A stretch of 53,599 nt of DNA, taken from Lachnospiraceae bacterium (GTDB lineage: Bacteria; Bacillota; Clostridia; Lachnospirales; Lachnospiraceae). The stretch spans positions 66,916 through 120,514 of the forward strand of contig JAUNON010000002.1 in NCBI GenBank assembly GCA_030537145.1, given 5' to 3'. Of this stretch, positions 1 to 8,463 are shown piece after piece. The notes beneath the pieces are model-generated. The model had not been told where the DNA came from. It searched no databases and worked only from the letters and a program-made list of their open reading frames with translations. The first letter of the stretch is position 1. The number at the start of each line of letters is the position of its first letter. Both the position numbers and the translations under genes were made by a program.

Positions 1-292
1 GGTTAAAGACCTCCGTCTCCACTCCATCGATCATGGCATTAATCTTCTGGATCGGCACGGAACGCTTATAGCAGGCCCGCATCACTCCTGCCTCGATCTT
101 ACTGCGGTCAAACTGTTCCCGGGTGCGGTCCTTCTTTATCACAATAAGCGGAAGAGTTTCCACCTTTTCATAGGTAGTAAACCGTTTTCCGCAGGAGTCA
201 CAGAGCCGCCTGCGGCGGATAGAACAATTATCATCGGCAGGTCTTGAGTCTACTACCCGCGTATTATCCTGATTGCAAAATGGACATTTCAT
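1..292 (-). CDS. nrdR: Transcriptional repressor NrdR, C-terminal part outside the window
   Basis: The visible 97 residues start MKCPFC at position 292 and carry the N-terminal zinc ribbon (CPFC near residues 3-6, CDSC near 31-34). The start of the ATP-cone region follows ([18 protein letters not shown]). NrdR is known to repress ribonucleotide reductase genes in response to nucleotide state. A GAGGGG ribosome site lies about 10 bases upstream of the ATG. The gene is divergent from ylmC-sigG and has its own sigma-A promoter at 377-405. It is cut off by the left edge of the window, so it is incomplete here but not visibly broken. Confidence 0.95.
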   Translation of the reverse strand, partial: MKCPFCNQDNTRVVDSRPADDNCSIRRRRLCDSCGKRFTTYEKVETLPLIVIKKDRTREQFDRSKIEAGVMRACYKRSVPIQKINAMIDGVETEVFN

Positions 293-376
293 ATTCGAAT
301 TACCCCTCGTTCTCCCCTGGCATATCGACCAAACGTGTACTTCCTCCACTGCTGCGGATAAGCATCATTTACACAA

Positions 377-405
377 AGTATAGCGAATCCTGGGATTGCT
401 GTCAA
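377..405 (-). promoter_or_regulatory. Sigma-A promoter of nrdR
   Basis: Read on the minus strand: TTGACA at 405-400, a 17-base spacer, and TATACT at 382-377. It points towards nrdR with a leader of about 80 bases. The consensus match is strong. Confidence 0.8.
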
Positions 406-537
406 TCCATTTTGCCCTTGAGTTTCCCCAATTCTATCCGCAAAGCGTTACTGTTCACTCCGTTCTCAGCAGCACGCTTTACGATGCACAGAAATTGTGC
501 ATACTGCAAAGATTTGATATGCCTTTCATTTTGCCGG

Positions 538-564
538 ATATTCCGCCTCTCTCAGGCATAAAAT
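538..564 (+). promoter_or_regulatory. Possible sporulation (sigma-E-like) promoter of ylmC-sigG
   Basis: The 299-base gap 293-591 holds the nrdR promoter on the minus strand. On the plus strand it holds ATA at 538-540, 16 bases, then CATAAAAT at 557-564, about 28 bases before the ylmC start. This resembles the sigma-E pattern (ATA, 16-18 bases, CATACAnT). The match is short, so the call is tentative. It fits the sporulation role of the two genes downstream. Confidence 0.3.
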
Positions 565-591
565 GGTAACAATTCCGATACGGAGGTTCCT

Positions 592-849
592 ATGCGTTTT
601 TGTGAATTAAAGCAGAAGGAAGTCATCAATATCTGCACCTGCCGCTCCTTGGGCTGCATCAGTGATCTGGAAATTGACTGCGACACAGGAACCGTGCTGG
701 CTTTGGTCGTTCCGGGACCGGGAAAGCTCTGCTGGTTCCTTGGAAGGGATACGGAATTTGTGATCCCCTGGGAATGTATTGTCCAAATTGGAGCGGACAT
801 TATCCTGGTACGAATCGATGAAGCAAAGTGCAAAAAAAGCTGCCTCTGA
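592..849 (+). CDS. YlmC/YmxH family sporulation protein (PRC-barrel)
   Basis: An 85-residue protein starting MRFCELKQKEVINI, with a good CGGAGG ribosome site ending 6 bases before the ATG. The central part (LGCISDLEIDCDTGTVLALVVPG) is the beta-barrel fold of the PRC-barrel group. The YlmC/YmxH family is found in endospore formers and usually sits near sigE/sigG. Its biochemical role is not established. Here it lies 177 bases upstream of sigG in the same direction, so joint transcription is plausible. The C-terminus (EAKCKKSCL) is cysteine- and lysine-rich. Confidence 0.88.
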   Translation: MRFCELKQKEVINICTCRSLGCISDLEIDCDTGTVLALVVPGPGKLCWFLGRDTEFVIPWECIVQIGADIILVRIDEAKCKKSCL

Positions 850-1026
850 TTTTTCTCTGCACCTGATTTGTCAAGGTCTATTATTTTTTATATTTTTCCT
901 GAAATCGTATATTTCCGCTTCTTTCTGAGAATCATTCTACTATATCTTCCAGGTACTTTCCGGCACATACCTTCCGTATGTTTACGGAAACCTCCGCCTG
1001 GAAAATCTCTGCAGGAGGATTTCTAT

Positions 1027-1809
1027 ATGGCAATCAGTAAAGTGGAAATATGCGGTGTAAACACCTCTAAGCTTCCGGTTCTTACCAGTGAAGAGAAAGA
1101 AACTTTATTTGAACGGATTCAATCTGGCGATCTCCAGGCCCGGGAGCTGTATATTAAAGGAAACTTAAGATTGGTACTCAGCGTCATTAAACGGTTTTCC
1201 GCCAGCAACGAAAATGCGGACGATCTGTTCCAGATCGGCTGCATCGGACTTATGAAGGCGATCGACAATTTCGACACCGGGCTGGGCGTGAAATTCAGTA
1301 CTTATGCGGTGCCCATGATTCTGGGAGAGATCCGCCGGTACCTGCGGGACAACAACTCCATCCGGGTATCCCGTTCCCTGCGTGATACTGCCTATAAAGC
1401 GATCTACGCCCGGGAAAACTATATGAAAAAAAATCTAAAGGAGCCCACCATCCATGAAATCTCCGAGGAGATCGGCATCTCCCGGGAAGATATCGTATTT
1501 GCCATGGATGCCATTCAAAGTCCGGTCAGTCTCTACGATCCGGTGTACACAGAGGGTGGCGATACCCTATATGTAATGGATCAGATCAGTGATAAAAAGA
1601 ATAAGGAGGAAAACTGGGTGGAATCCATTGCCCTGGGCGAATCCATGAAATGCCTGGCCGAACGGGAAAAAACCATCATCCGGCTCCGTTTTTTTGAAGG
1701 GCGCACCCAAATGGAGGTGGCCGAAGAAATCGGGATCTCCCAGGCACAGGTAAGCCGCCTGGAAAAAAATGCATTGAAAACCATGCGTCAATATCTGCGG
1801 GCCGATTGA
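1027..1809 (+). CDS. sigG: RNA polymerase sporulation sigma factor SigG
   Basis: A 260-residue sigma-70 family factor of the usual SigG length. The N-terminus KVEICGVNTSKLPVL is the SigG signature. Region 2 (DDLFQIGCIGLMKAIDNFD, residues 65-83) and the region 4 helix-turn-helix (MEVAEEIGISQAQVSRLEK, about 229-247) are nearly identical to the Bacillus protein as remembered. SigG drives late transcription in the forespore. I chose the ATG at 1027 because GCAGGAGG lies just upstream and the protein then begins like known SigG; an upstream in-frame extension has no ribosome site. A small hairpin (TTCCGTA, TGTT, TACGGAA at 972-989) lies in the leader. No convincing terminator follows. Confidence 0.96.
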   Translation: MAISKVEICGVNTSKLPVLTSEEKETLFERIQSGDLQARELYIKGNLRLVLSVIKRFSASNENADDLFQIGCIGLMKAIDNFDTGLGVKFSTYAVPMILGEIRRYLRDNNSIRVSRSLRDTAYKAIYARENYMKKNLKEPTIHEISEEIGISREDIVFAMDAIQSPVSLYDPVYTEGGDTLYVMDQISDKKNKEENWVESIALGESMKCLAEREKTIIRLRFFEGRTQMEVAEEIGISQAQVSRLEKNALKTMRQYLRAD

Positions 1810-1943
1810 TCCCGGATGGAAGCCCCGGCCCGCAGCCTTTTCCCCGCTCCGCTCCCCTGCGAAACGCAGGATCCCAAAGCTGCACAGCCCCTGTATCCGT
1901 GCACCCCACTGCACCGGAAAACAGAGGCCGTGTTTGTAAAGAG

Positions 1944-2537
1944 CTATAAAAACAGCTCCCTTGCGATCGTAGTCAAAATCTGCGCCGTCCCCTCAATACC
2001 GAAACGGCTGCTGTCGATCAGAATATCCCGGTGGTCTGTCAGGCGGCCGGCTTCCGGGCAATATCTCTGGCGATAGGCGTTCCGGGCCTTATCCACATTT
2101 TTTATCATTTTTGCCGCTGTTTTTTCGTCCATATTCAGAAGCTCTCTGCAGTTTTTCATCCGGGCTTCGTAGGGCGCATAGACAAAGATATTCAAGCTGT
2201 TTTCATGATCCTTGAAAATCGTATCTGCACACCGTCCCACAATGATGCAGGGCCCCTTCGCCGCCAGATCCTGAATGATGTTTTTCTGCACCATAAACAA
2301 ATCATCCTGTATGTAAAGCTGCCCGTTCCCCAAAGGATACTGCCTCTGATAAAACCGGGCGGGAACGTTTTCCTCATGGTCACTGATAACAGAAACCGGC
2401 AGGCCCATCCGCTCTGCGGCCGCTTCTACAATATCCCGGTCATAGTACTCGATCCCCAGCAATTCAGACATTCTCTGGGCGATGGAACGCCCCATGCTGG
2501 CAAACTCTCTTGAAATTGTGATGGTATAGTTCTTCAT
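1944..2537 (-). CDS. Cytidylate kinase-like family protein
   Basis: A 197-residue P-loop protein of the cytidylate kinase-like family (PF13189 type). The start SREFASMGRSIAQRMSELLG is the nucleotide-binding loop. It is followed by the family motif YYDRDIVEAAAERMG (residues 31-45), and later IIVGRCADTIF (about 98-108) and the lid-like arginine-rich segment RMKNCRELLNMDEKTA. The substrate of these proteins is generally unproven, and the loop is not the strict GxxGxGK form, so true CMP kinase activity should not be assumed. An AAGGAGG site precedes the ATG. It is convergent with sigG and separated from the next minus-strand gene by 150 bases with no clear promoter. Confidence 0.85.
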   Translation of the reverse strand: MKNYTITISREFASMGRSIAQRMSELLGIEYYDRDIVEAAAERMGLPVSVISDHEENVPARFYQRQYPLGNGQLYIQDDLFMVQKNIIQDLAAKGPCIIVGRCADTIFKDHENSLNIFVYAPYEARMKNCRELLNMDEKTAAKMIKNVDKARNAYRQRYCPEAGRLTDHRDILIDSSRFGIEGTAQILTTIARELFL

Positions 2538-2687
2538 TTGGCAAGCCTCCTTCTTATTTTCTCTTATTTTCTCTTTTTTCTATCTAATCTTCTTTTCCCT
2601 TTTTCCTGACTTACACAAAATCATATCCCGCTCATACAGTGTCCGGATGCCTATTGTACGCCGGACGGAGCTTTTCAGCCCGGCCTT

Positions 2688-3668
2688 CTACCACATGGCC
2701 TCCCGGATGACCCGCTCCACATTTTTATAGTAGATCTCTTCTATTTCATCCTCAGACAATCCGGCCCTTTCAAGAGCATCCGCCAGCCTGTTATAATCCT
2801 GGGGGCCTTCCAGCACCAGTTTTCCGCTGATCCCGTCAAAATCACTGCCCAAGGCCGCACACTCCCGGCCGCCCACATTCCGGATATGAAGCAAATGGGC
2901 AACCAGATCCTCTATCCGATTCTCATCGCTGCCAGGGTACAAAAACCTGGGGCATTGGTTCAGTCCGATCACGCCGCCTGCTTCCCCCACTGCTTTTATC
3001 ATTTCATCAGTCAGATTCCGTGTATGCGGGCAAAGAGCCCTGGCATTGGAATGACTGGCCACAAAGGGCTTTTTGCTGATACGGGCCACATCCCAAAAAC
3101 CGCCGTCGGACAAATGGCTTACGTCGATCAAAATTCCCAGGCGGTTCAGCTCTCCCACCGCTTCCTTTCCGAAATCGGACAAGCCCCGTTTCATCACCGT
3201 CACATCCGTGCTGTTTGGGTAGCCGAAGCAGTTGGGATGATTCCAGGTCAGTCCTAAAAGCCGGATCCCCATCTGATGATATTCCTCCAGCCGTTCCATC
3301 CTTCCCCGGACTTCCCGTCCATCCTCAAGAGAGAGAAAAGCGCTGATCTTTCCTCTGTTCCAGTTTTCCTCCAGCTCCCGGCCGCTTCCTGCGAAGGAAA
3401 TTTCCTCTTCGTGAGCTTCCAGCGTGCGCCGAAATACTGCGGCCAGCTTTTCGATATAGGCTTCATCCTTCGGCATCAGAGGGCCGATCATCCGTTTCAG
3501 CCGCAGGGACTGAAGAAAAATTGCAAAGAATTGGGCCTTCGCTCCGCCCCGGCGCAGTCTCTCCACATCCAGCATTGCCGATGGAAAATGATAGATTTGC
3601 CGCTTATGGCGGAACCATGCCTGCATTAAGGTATCACAATGCATATCTATAAAAGGGATCGTATTCAT
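2688..3668 (-). CDS. Membrane dipeptidase (renal dipeptidase family, M19)
   Basis: A 326-residue M19 metallopeptidase. The binuclear zinc ligands are visible: DMHCDT near residue 8, the bridging glutamate in SLEDG (about 123), DVSHLS (about 193), ASHSNAR (about 215), and GSDFDGI (about 285). The family cleaves dipeptides, including D-amino-acid-containing ones. No signal peptide or membrane segment is visible, so the protein is probably cytoplasmic despite the family name. The ribosome site GGAGAGGAAG lies just upstream of the ATG. It follows the ribosomal GTPase fusion gene after 124 bases and may be co-transcribed with it. Confidence 0.92.
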   Translation of the reverse strand: MNTIPFIDMHCDTLMQAWFRHKRQIYHFPSAMLDVERLRRGGAKAQFFAIFLQSLRLKRMIGPLMPKDEAYIEKLAAVFRRTLEAHEEEISFAGSGRELEENWNRGKISAFLSLEDGREVRGRMERLEEYHQMGIRLLGLTWNHPNCFGYPNSTDVTVMKRGLSDFGKEAVGELNRLGILIDVSHLSDGGFWDVARISKKPFVASHSNARALCPHTRNLTDEMIKAVGEAGGVIGLNQCPRFLYPGSDENRIEDLVAHLLHIRNVGGRECAALGSDFDGISGKLVLEGPQDYNRLADALERAGLSEDEIEEIYYKNVERVIREAMW

Positions 3669-3792
3669 ATCTCTTCCTCTCCGTTATAATCGCTCCGATG
3701 CGCTCACTGCGCTTTCATTTTTATCTATTTTACTATCCTGCCGGCTCCCGTGCAAACAAATTCTGCGCCGCCACCGGGGAAATTTGTTCCCG

Positions 3793-6573
3793 TTATGACT
3801 CGTCCAGGGATTTCCTGCCCAGACGCACCTCCTCCATCAGGGCAGCCATATCCTCGCTCAGATTTTCAAACAGATACGTTTTCCCTCCCGGATGCGTGCT
3901 CAGATAGCCGTCCTGGATTTCCCGGCAGGTGTCCTGAATCTCCTTTCTCAGTCCCTTTGCCGACAGCCGTCTGGCTCCCTGCCCCCAGATGATTATCTGC
4001 TCCGCCGCATCGGAAGTAGCCACAGTAACATCATACTTCCTTCCCATTTCATGTACCGTTTTTTCAATATACTGATCTGCTGTCTCCGCTTCCTTCGTGT
4101 AAATCACATAAATATTATGGTACTTTTGAACCTCGCCCGGTCCGCCCTTTACTTTATAGGCATCAAAGACCAGAATCAGATTCATTTTCCGGTACCCCTG
4201 ATAATTGCAGAGAATATCCATCAGCTTACTCCTGGCCGCATCCAGGCTTACCTTTGCCAGACTATTTAAGTCTTTCCAGGCAAAAATAATATTATACCCA
4301 TCCACTAAAAGATATTGCTCCCGCAGCTCCTGTTTTCTGTTTTTTTCGCCGAAGGTGCCGGTATCCTGACCGTAGCTTCTCACACGGTTTCCCATATATC
4401 CGCCGTCGCCTGCCCGTTCCCTTGAACTGCGGCCCCAGCCGGAACGCTCCTGCCGGATATCTCCAAAGGTCCGCTGAAAAATTTCCATTAATTCCTTATC
4501 ATCCTGAATATCCGCATGAAAGCCCTTTCCGCCTCCGGCTGTCAGGCCTTCCTTCTCCCGGGGCAAAGCTTCCGGCTCCGCTTTTCCGGCTCCGGTCACA
4601 TAATCCAGATGCATATAAGCCTCCACCTGATCCCAGGGCACCACAAAGCCTGCCCCATGGGAACAAAACACGGAGCCTGCAGGGTTTTCCGTATCACCGT
4701 CCGCATCATAGCCTATAGCCTCTATCACTTCCTCCGCATTGTGGCAGGGTTCATATCCCTTCAGCGTACAAAACAGGCGGCCGCAGCCCTTCGTATAGGC
4801 GGTCACCTCCGTCTGGTAATCCCGCATCTCGGACACCGGAGCGCTGCCGGTCAGCACCGCCATCTCCCCCTCCTGCCGGGGTCCCGTAAAGCTGCCCTGC
4901 ATTTTCTGAATATCCGACATGGCCCGTCCCACATTCTCCGCCGGAAGCTCCAGCCGGTATTCGTAAACCGGCTCCAGCAAAATACTTCTGGTGCGCATCA
5001 GGCCCTGGCGTACCGCCCGGTAGGTGGACTGCCGGAAATCTCCGCCCTCCGTATGCTTCAGATGCGCCCTTCCGGCCACCAGAGTAATCTTCATATCCGT
5101 AATTTCCGATCCGGTAAGCACTCCCAGGTGCTGTTTTTCTTCCAGGTGAGTCAGTACCAGCCTCTGCCAGTTCAAATCCAGATCATCCGTACTGCAGGCA
5201 CTGTCAAACTGCATTCCGCTGCCCGCTTCTCCCGGCTCCAGCAGCAGATGCACCTCCGCATAATGGCGCAGCGGCTCAAAATGGCCCACTCCCTCCACCG
5301 GTTCCGTGATCGTCTCTTTATATACAATGCTTCCGGAGCCAAATTCAATCGGGGTGCCAAACCGCTCCCGAATCATGCTCTTCAATATTTCCATCTGCAC
5401 CTCGCCCATGACCTGTACATGGATCTCCTGGGCCGTCTCATTCCATACCAGATGCAGCTCCGGTATTTCCTCCTCCAATTGGCGCAGCCTGATAAACATC
5501 CTGTGCACATCGCACTCCGGCGGCAGCTTCACCTCATAGGTCAGCACCGGCTCCAATACCGGAAGCACGCTCCCCTTCTCGGCACCCAGGCCCTGACCGC
5601 AGAAGGTCTTTGTCAGACCGGTAACGGCACAGACCGTCCCCGCCCCCGCTTCCGGTACAGCCGCATATCCTGCCCCGGAATAGATGCGGATCTGATCTGC
5701 TTTTTCCGTCCAGATTTCTTCCTTTCCTTCTCCATCCGCAGCATTTCCCTGAAGCGTCTGCTTCACCTTCAGCCGCCCTCCGGTCACTTTCAGATAGGTC
5801 AGCCGCACCCCCTGACTGTCTCTGGCGATTTTATAGACTCTGGCGCCGAAGGCTTCCGGATACTCCGGTGCCTGAAGATAGGTTTCCATTCCTTTTAAAA
5901 ATTCTTCCACGCCCGTCATTTTCAGGGCAGAGCCGAAAAAACAGGGAAATACCTTCCGCTGCCGGATAAGCCGTTTTTGGTCTGCCAGCTCCACTCTGCC
6001 GCTTTCCAGATACCGGTCCAGCACCGCCTCATCACACATGGCCAGATTTTCCAGAAATTCTTCCCCGCTTCTGTCAACCCCAAAGTCCATGCACCGTTCG
6101 TCCAGCCGGGACTGCAATTCCTTAAGCAGCCCCTCCCTGTCCGTGCCGTTCTGATCCATTTTGTTAATAAACAAAAATACCGGTATGCCATACTGGCGCA
6201 GAAGCCGCCACAGAGTCATCACATGGCCCTGTACTCCGTCCGCCCCGCTGATAACCAGTATGGCATAATCCAACACCTGCAGCGTCCGCTCCATCTCTGC
6301 GGAAAAATCCACATGCCCCGGAGTATCCAGAAGCGTCACCGGAAGCTCCCCCAGCATCAGCTCCGCCTGTTTGGAAAAAATCGTGATGCCTCTGGCCCGC
6401 TCCAGCTCATAAGTGTCCAGGAAACAATCCTGATGGTCCACTCTTCCCACTCTTCGTATACTTCCGGTCAGGTACAAAATGCTCTCCGCCAGGGTTGTTT
6501 TTCCCGCATCCACATGGGCGAGAATGCCTATACATATATGATTAATCGGTTTATTTTCTGATGTTTCTCTCAT
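3793..6573 (-). CDS. Tet(M)-like ribosomal GTPase fused to a Rae1/YacP NYN endoribonuclease
   Basis: A 926-residue fusion. Residues 1 to about 660 follow the EF-G/Tet(M) layout. The GTPase domain has AHVDAGKTT (G1, about 19-27), RARGITIF (G2), DTPGH (G3), NKMD (G4) and GSAL (G5). EF-G domains II to V follow. A hydrophilic linker of about 90 residues leads to residues 754-893, which match B. subtilis YacP/Rae1: LLVDGYNII, LVFDAY, TKEAETADQYIEK, VATSDAAEQ, GQGARRLSAK. Rae1 is known to cut mRNA in the ribosomal A site, and Tet(M) proteins bind near the same site. The acidic NYN residues are all present. The domain IV loop that reads YSPVSTPAD in Tet(M) reads LKHTEGGDF here, so tetracycline resistance is doubtful. 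The function proposed (A-site surveillance or rescue) is inference. Confidence 0.9.
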   Translation of the reverse strand: MRETSENKPINHICIGILAHVDAGKTTLAESILYLTGSIRRVGRVDHQDCFLDTYELERARGITIFSKQAELMLGELPVTLLDTPGHVDFSAEMERTLQVLDYAILVISGADGVQGHVMTLWRLLRQYGIPVFLFINKMDQNGTDREGLLKELQSRLDERCMDFGVDRSGEEFLENLAMCDEAVLDRYLESGRVELADQKRLIRQRKVFPCFFGSALKMTGVEEFLKGMETYLQAPEYPEAFGARVYKIARDSQGVRLTYLKVTGGRLKVKQTLQGNAADGEGKEEIWTEKADQIRIYSGAGYAAVPEAGAGTVCAVTGLTKTFCGQGLGAEKGSVLPVLEPVLTYEVKLPPECDVHRMFIRLRQLEEEIPELHLVWNETAQEIHVQVMGEVQMEILKSMIRERFGTPIEFGSGSIVYKETITEPVEGVGHFEPLRHYAEVHLLLEPGEAGSGMQFDSACSTDDLDLNWQRLVLTHLEEKQHLGVLTGSEITDMKITLVAGRAHLKHTEGGDFRQSTYRAVRQGLMRTRSILLEPVYEYRLELPAENVGRAMSDIQKMQGSFTGPRQEGEMAVLTGSAPVSEMRDYQTEVTAYTKGCGRLFCTLKGYEPCHNAEEVIEAIGYDADGDTENPAGSVFCSHGAGFVVPWDQVEAYMHLDYVTGAGKAEPEALPREKEGLTAGGGKGFHADIQDDKELMEIFQRTFGDIRQERSGWGRSSRERAGDGGYMGNRVRSYGQDTGTFGEKNRKQELREQYLLVDGYNIIFAWKDLNSLAKVSLDAARSKLMDILCNYQGYRKMNLILVFDAYKVKGGPGEVQKYHNIYVIYTKEAETADQYIEKTVHEMGRKYDVTVATSDAAEQIIIWGQGARRLSAKGLRKEIQDTCREIQDGYLSTHPGGKTYLFENLSEDMAALMEEVRLGRKSLDES

Positions 6574-6577
6574 AGAA

Positions 6578-6637
6578 AATACCCCTTTCTGCCGTTTATG
6601 ATCATTCCGATATTATCATAACACAGAAAGGGGTATT
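6578..6637 (-). promoter_or_regulatory. Promoter and ribosome site of the GTPase-NYN fusion bracketed by a 14-bp inverted repeat
   Basis: AATACCCCTTTCTG (6578-6591) and CAGAAAGGGGTATT (6624-6637) are perfect inverted copies 32 bases apart. Read towards the gene, the distal copy lies directly upstream of an extended -10 (TGTTATGAT, 6623-6615), with a TTGTCG at 6646-6641 as a weak -35. The proximal copy contains the AGAAAGGGG ribosome site of the gene. If transcription starts at this -10, only the second copy is in the mRNA and the repeat would act at DNA level. If it starts further upstream, an RNA hairpin would hide the ribosome site. Confidence 0.6.
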
Positions 6638-6703
6638 CGTCGACAAGTTAAAAAACTTGATTTTATTAGAGCTGTAAAGCCGCCATACTCCGTCCGCAGG
6701 CTA

Positions 6704-7027
6704 TTAAAAAACCGCCTGGACCAATATCATGTAAATTACAGTCCCCGCCACCATGCTTAGCAGCATATTTTTCTTCCATTTTTGCAGGATCACAACGCAG
6801 ATAATCGCCAAAAGCTCCGGCAGTCCATGAAGAGAAGTAAAAACCGCATCCTTCAGACAGTAAACTACCAAAAGGCCAATGACAGCACAGGGAAGCACTT
6901 TTCCCAGGTATGTAATAAAGGGCGGCGGTGTTTTTCCCTCCGGGAAAATCAGAAACGGCAAAAATCTTGTCAGCATGGTTCCCAGCACAACGGCAAGAAT
7001 GGTAAGAATACTTTGAGCAGCCGTCAT
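6704..7027 (-). CDS. azlD: Branched-chain amino acid export subunit AzlD
   Basis: A 107-residue hydrophobic protein with about four membrane segments (for example [19 protein letters not shown] and [12 protein letters not shown]). It has the TRFLPF motif typical of AzlD, the small partner of the AzlC permease. The start MTAAQSI is at 7027, where its ATG overlaps the azlC stop codon (ATGA), the usual sign of translational coupling. Longer in-frame starts fall inside azlC and were rejected. With AzlC it should export branched-chain amino acids or similar compounds across the membrane; the substrate is inferred from the family. Confidence 0.88.
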   Translation of the reverse strand: MTAAQSILTILAVVLGTMLTRFLPFLIFPEGKTPPPFITYLGKVLPCAVIGLLVVYCLKDAVFTSLHGLPELLAIICVVILQKWKKNMLLSMVAGTVIYMILVQAVF

Positions 7028-7719
7028 TGTTCTTTCTCCTCCCTTCCCAATCTGCTTTTCCTCCAGGTAAAGCACAGCAGGATCAGTCCCATGGCAGGCA
7101 AGATAAAATTCGTACTGCCGAAAATCAGCAGGCAAAGCAGAGAGCATCCAACTCCGATCAGCGCCGGTCGGTGATCCTGGTTTTCTTCCCATTGGTTTAC
7201 AAACATAACCACAAAAAGAGCAGTCATGACAAATTCGATCCCTTGTGTATCAAAATGAATCAGATATCCCAGCGCCCCGCCCAGCACTGCGCCGGAAACC
7301 CAGAATATATGGTCCAGCAGCGTGACAAAAAACATAAACCACCCTTGATCCACATCGTCCGGAGGCGTAACGGTACAGTTGATTGAAAATGTTTCATCAC
7401 ACATGCCGTAAATCAAATAGAATTTTTTCCAGCCCATATTTTTATATTTGTCCAGCATGGATAATCCGTAAAATAGGTGCCTTGCATTTACCATCAATGC
7501 CAGAAAAAATGCGTGAACCGGATGAAATGCGGACAGCAGCAGATCTACTGTGACAAACTCCATGGAACCGGCAAAGATAAAACAGCTCATGAGCATCGTA
7601 TAGATCAAAGGAAATCCCTTGCTGTGCATGAGAAATCCATAAGACGCCCCAAGGAAGAGGAAACCCGCACCGATGGGCAGCACATAAGGCAATGCAGTTT
7701 GGAATGCTTTTCTTTTCAT
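7024..7719 (-). CDS. azlC: Branched-chain amino acid export permease AzlC
   Basis: A 231-residue membrane protein of the AzlC/YgaZ family. The family features [15 protein letters not shown] near the start, FAGSMEFV (about 48-55), [12 protein letters not shown] (about 77-88) and the conserved YGMCDETFS segment are present. The start at 7719 is chosen because GGGAGGTG sits about 8 bases before that ATG; the ATG overlaps the sfsA stop (ATGA). An upstream in-frame methionine would lie inside sfsA. Operon order: MFS, sfsA, azlC, azlD. Confidence 0.92.
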   Translation of the reverse strand: MKRKAFQTALPYVLPIGAGFLFLGASYGFLMHSKGFPLIYTMLMSCFIFAGSMEFVTVDLLLSAFHPVHAFFLALMVNARHLFYGLSMLDKYKNMGWKKFYLIYGMCDETFSINCTVTPPDDVDQGWFMFFVTLLDHIFWVSGAVLGGALGYLIHFDTQGIEFVMTALFVVMFVNQWEENQDHRPALIGVGCSLLCLLIFGSTNFILPAMGLILLCFTWRKSRLGREEKEQ

Positions 7720-8462
7720 CAGCAGCACCTCCCTGTATCCGGTCTGCACTGCAGATACCGCATCTCTCTCACCCGTTCAATGCTCAGGCAGTTTTCTCCC
7801 ACACAGCAGCCCAGCGCCAGAATACGGACACCAGACCGGTTCGCCCGGCGCAGTGCCTCCCCGAAGGCCGGGTGTGTCTCTTCGTTTGGATAAACCTCCA
7901 GAATGCCAGGCATCTGTATCACAAAGGCCAGATAACATTCGTACCCCTGTTCCAGAGCGGCCTCCAGCTCTTCCATGTGCTTTATTCCCCGCTCCGTGGG
8001 AGCATCCGGAAAATAAGCGATATGCTCCCGCTCCAGTGTCACGCCTTTTACCTCCATCAGGCATTTCCTGCCTCTGTTCTCAAAATAGAAATCGATTCGG
8101 GAACGGCCAAACGTATACTCCGGCCGGATCTGCTCCGGTTTTTCAAAAATCGCCGCCTCTTTGGGCGCCATGCCGCAGCTCTGCTGCTCCAGCCATTCCC
8201 GTACCACCGCATTAGGGGCCTGGCTGTCCATATTCACCAGCCCAAGCCCCTTCTTATAAACTCCAATCAGATCATACGCCGTTTTCCGATCCGGCGAAGC
8301 CGCTTTCTCCAAATACACCTGTGCGCCGGGAAGCAATAATTCCCGGCACCGCCCCGTATTCTTTACATGAACCGTCTCCTCCCGGTCCCCGATCAGCACC
8401 TGCGCCAGAAAACGGTTGGGCCGGGAAAGAAAGCTTCCTTTTGTTATGGCTGTATACTGCAT
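7719..8462 (-). CDS. sfsA: SfsA family DNA/RNA nuclease-like protein
   Basis: A 247-residue protein of normal SfsA length. It carries FLSRPNRFLAQVLI near the start, the CRELLLPGAQVYLE segment, and the nuclease-like core RIDFYFENRGRKCLMEVKGVTLE, where D, E and K form a PD-(D/E)xK-like site. SfsA was first described as a sugar fermentation stimulation protein and is now generally annotated as a nuclease-fold protein of unclear role. It starts two bases after the upstream MFS stop and overlaps azlC, so it belongs to this operon. Confidence 0.93.
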   Translation of the reverse strand: MQYTAITKGSFLSRPNRFLAQVLIGDREETVHVKNTGRCRELLLPGAQVYLEKAASPDRKTAYDLIGVYKKGLGLVNMDSQAPNAVVREWLEQQSCGMAPKEAAIFEKPEQIRPEYTFGRSRIDFYFENRGRKCLMEVKGVTLEREHIAYFPDAPTERGIKHMEELEAALEQGYECYLAFVIQMPGILEVYPNEETHPAFGEALRRANRSGVRILALGCCVGENCLSIERVREMRYLQCRPDTGRCC

Positions 8463-8463
8463 C

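Noticed and set aside
4516..5898. A 460-codon open frame on the plus strand inside the GTPase-NYN fusion gene.
   Set aside because: It is antisense to a gene with clear domain matches, has no ribosome site, and its product is rich in H, R, P and Q, as expected of a shadow frame.
3793..6573. Calling this gene a tetracycline resistance determinant.
   Set aside because: The overall similarity is real, but the loop that reaches the drug does not match and the protein carries a nuclease fusion, so resistance is not supported.
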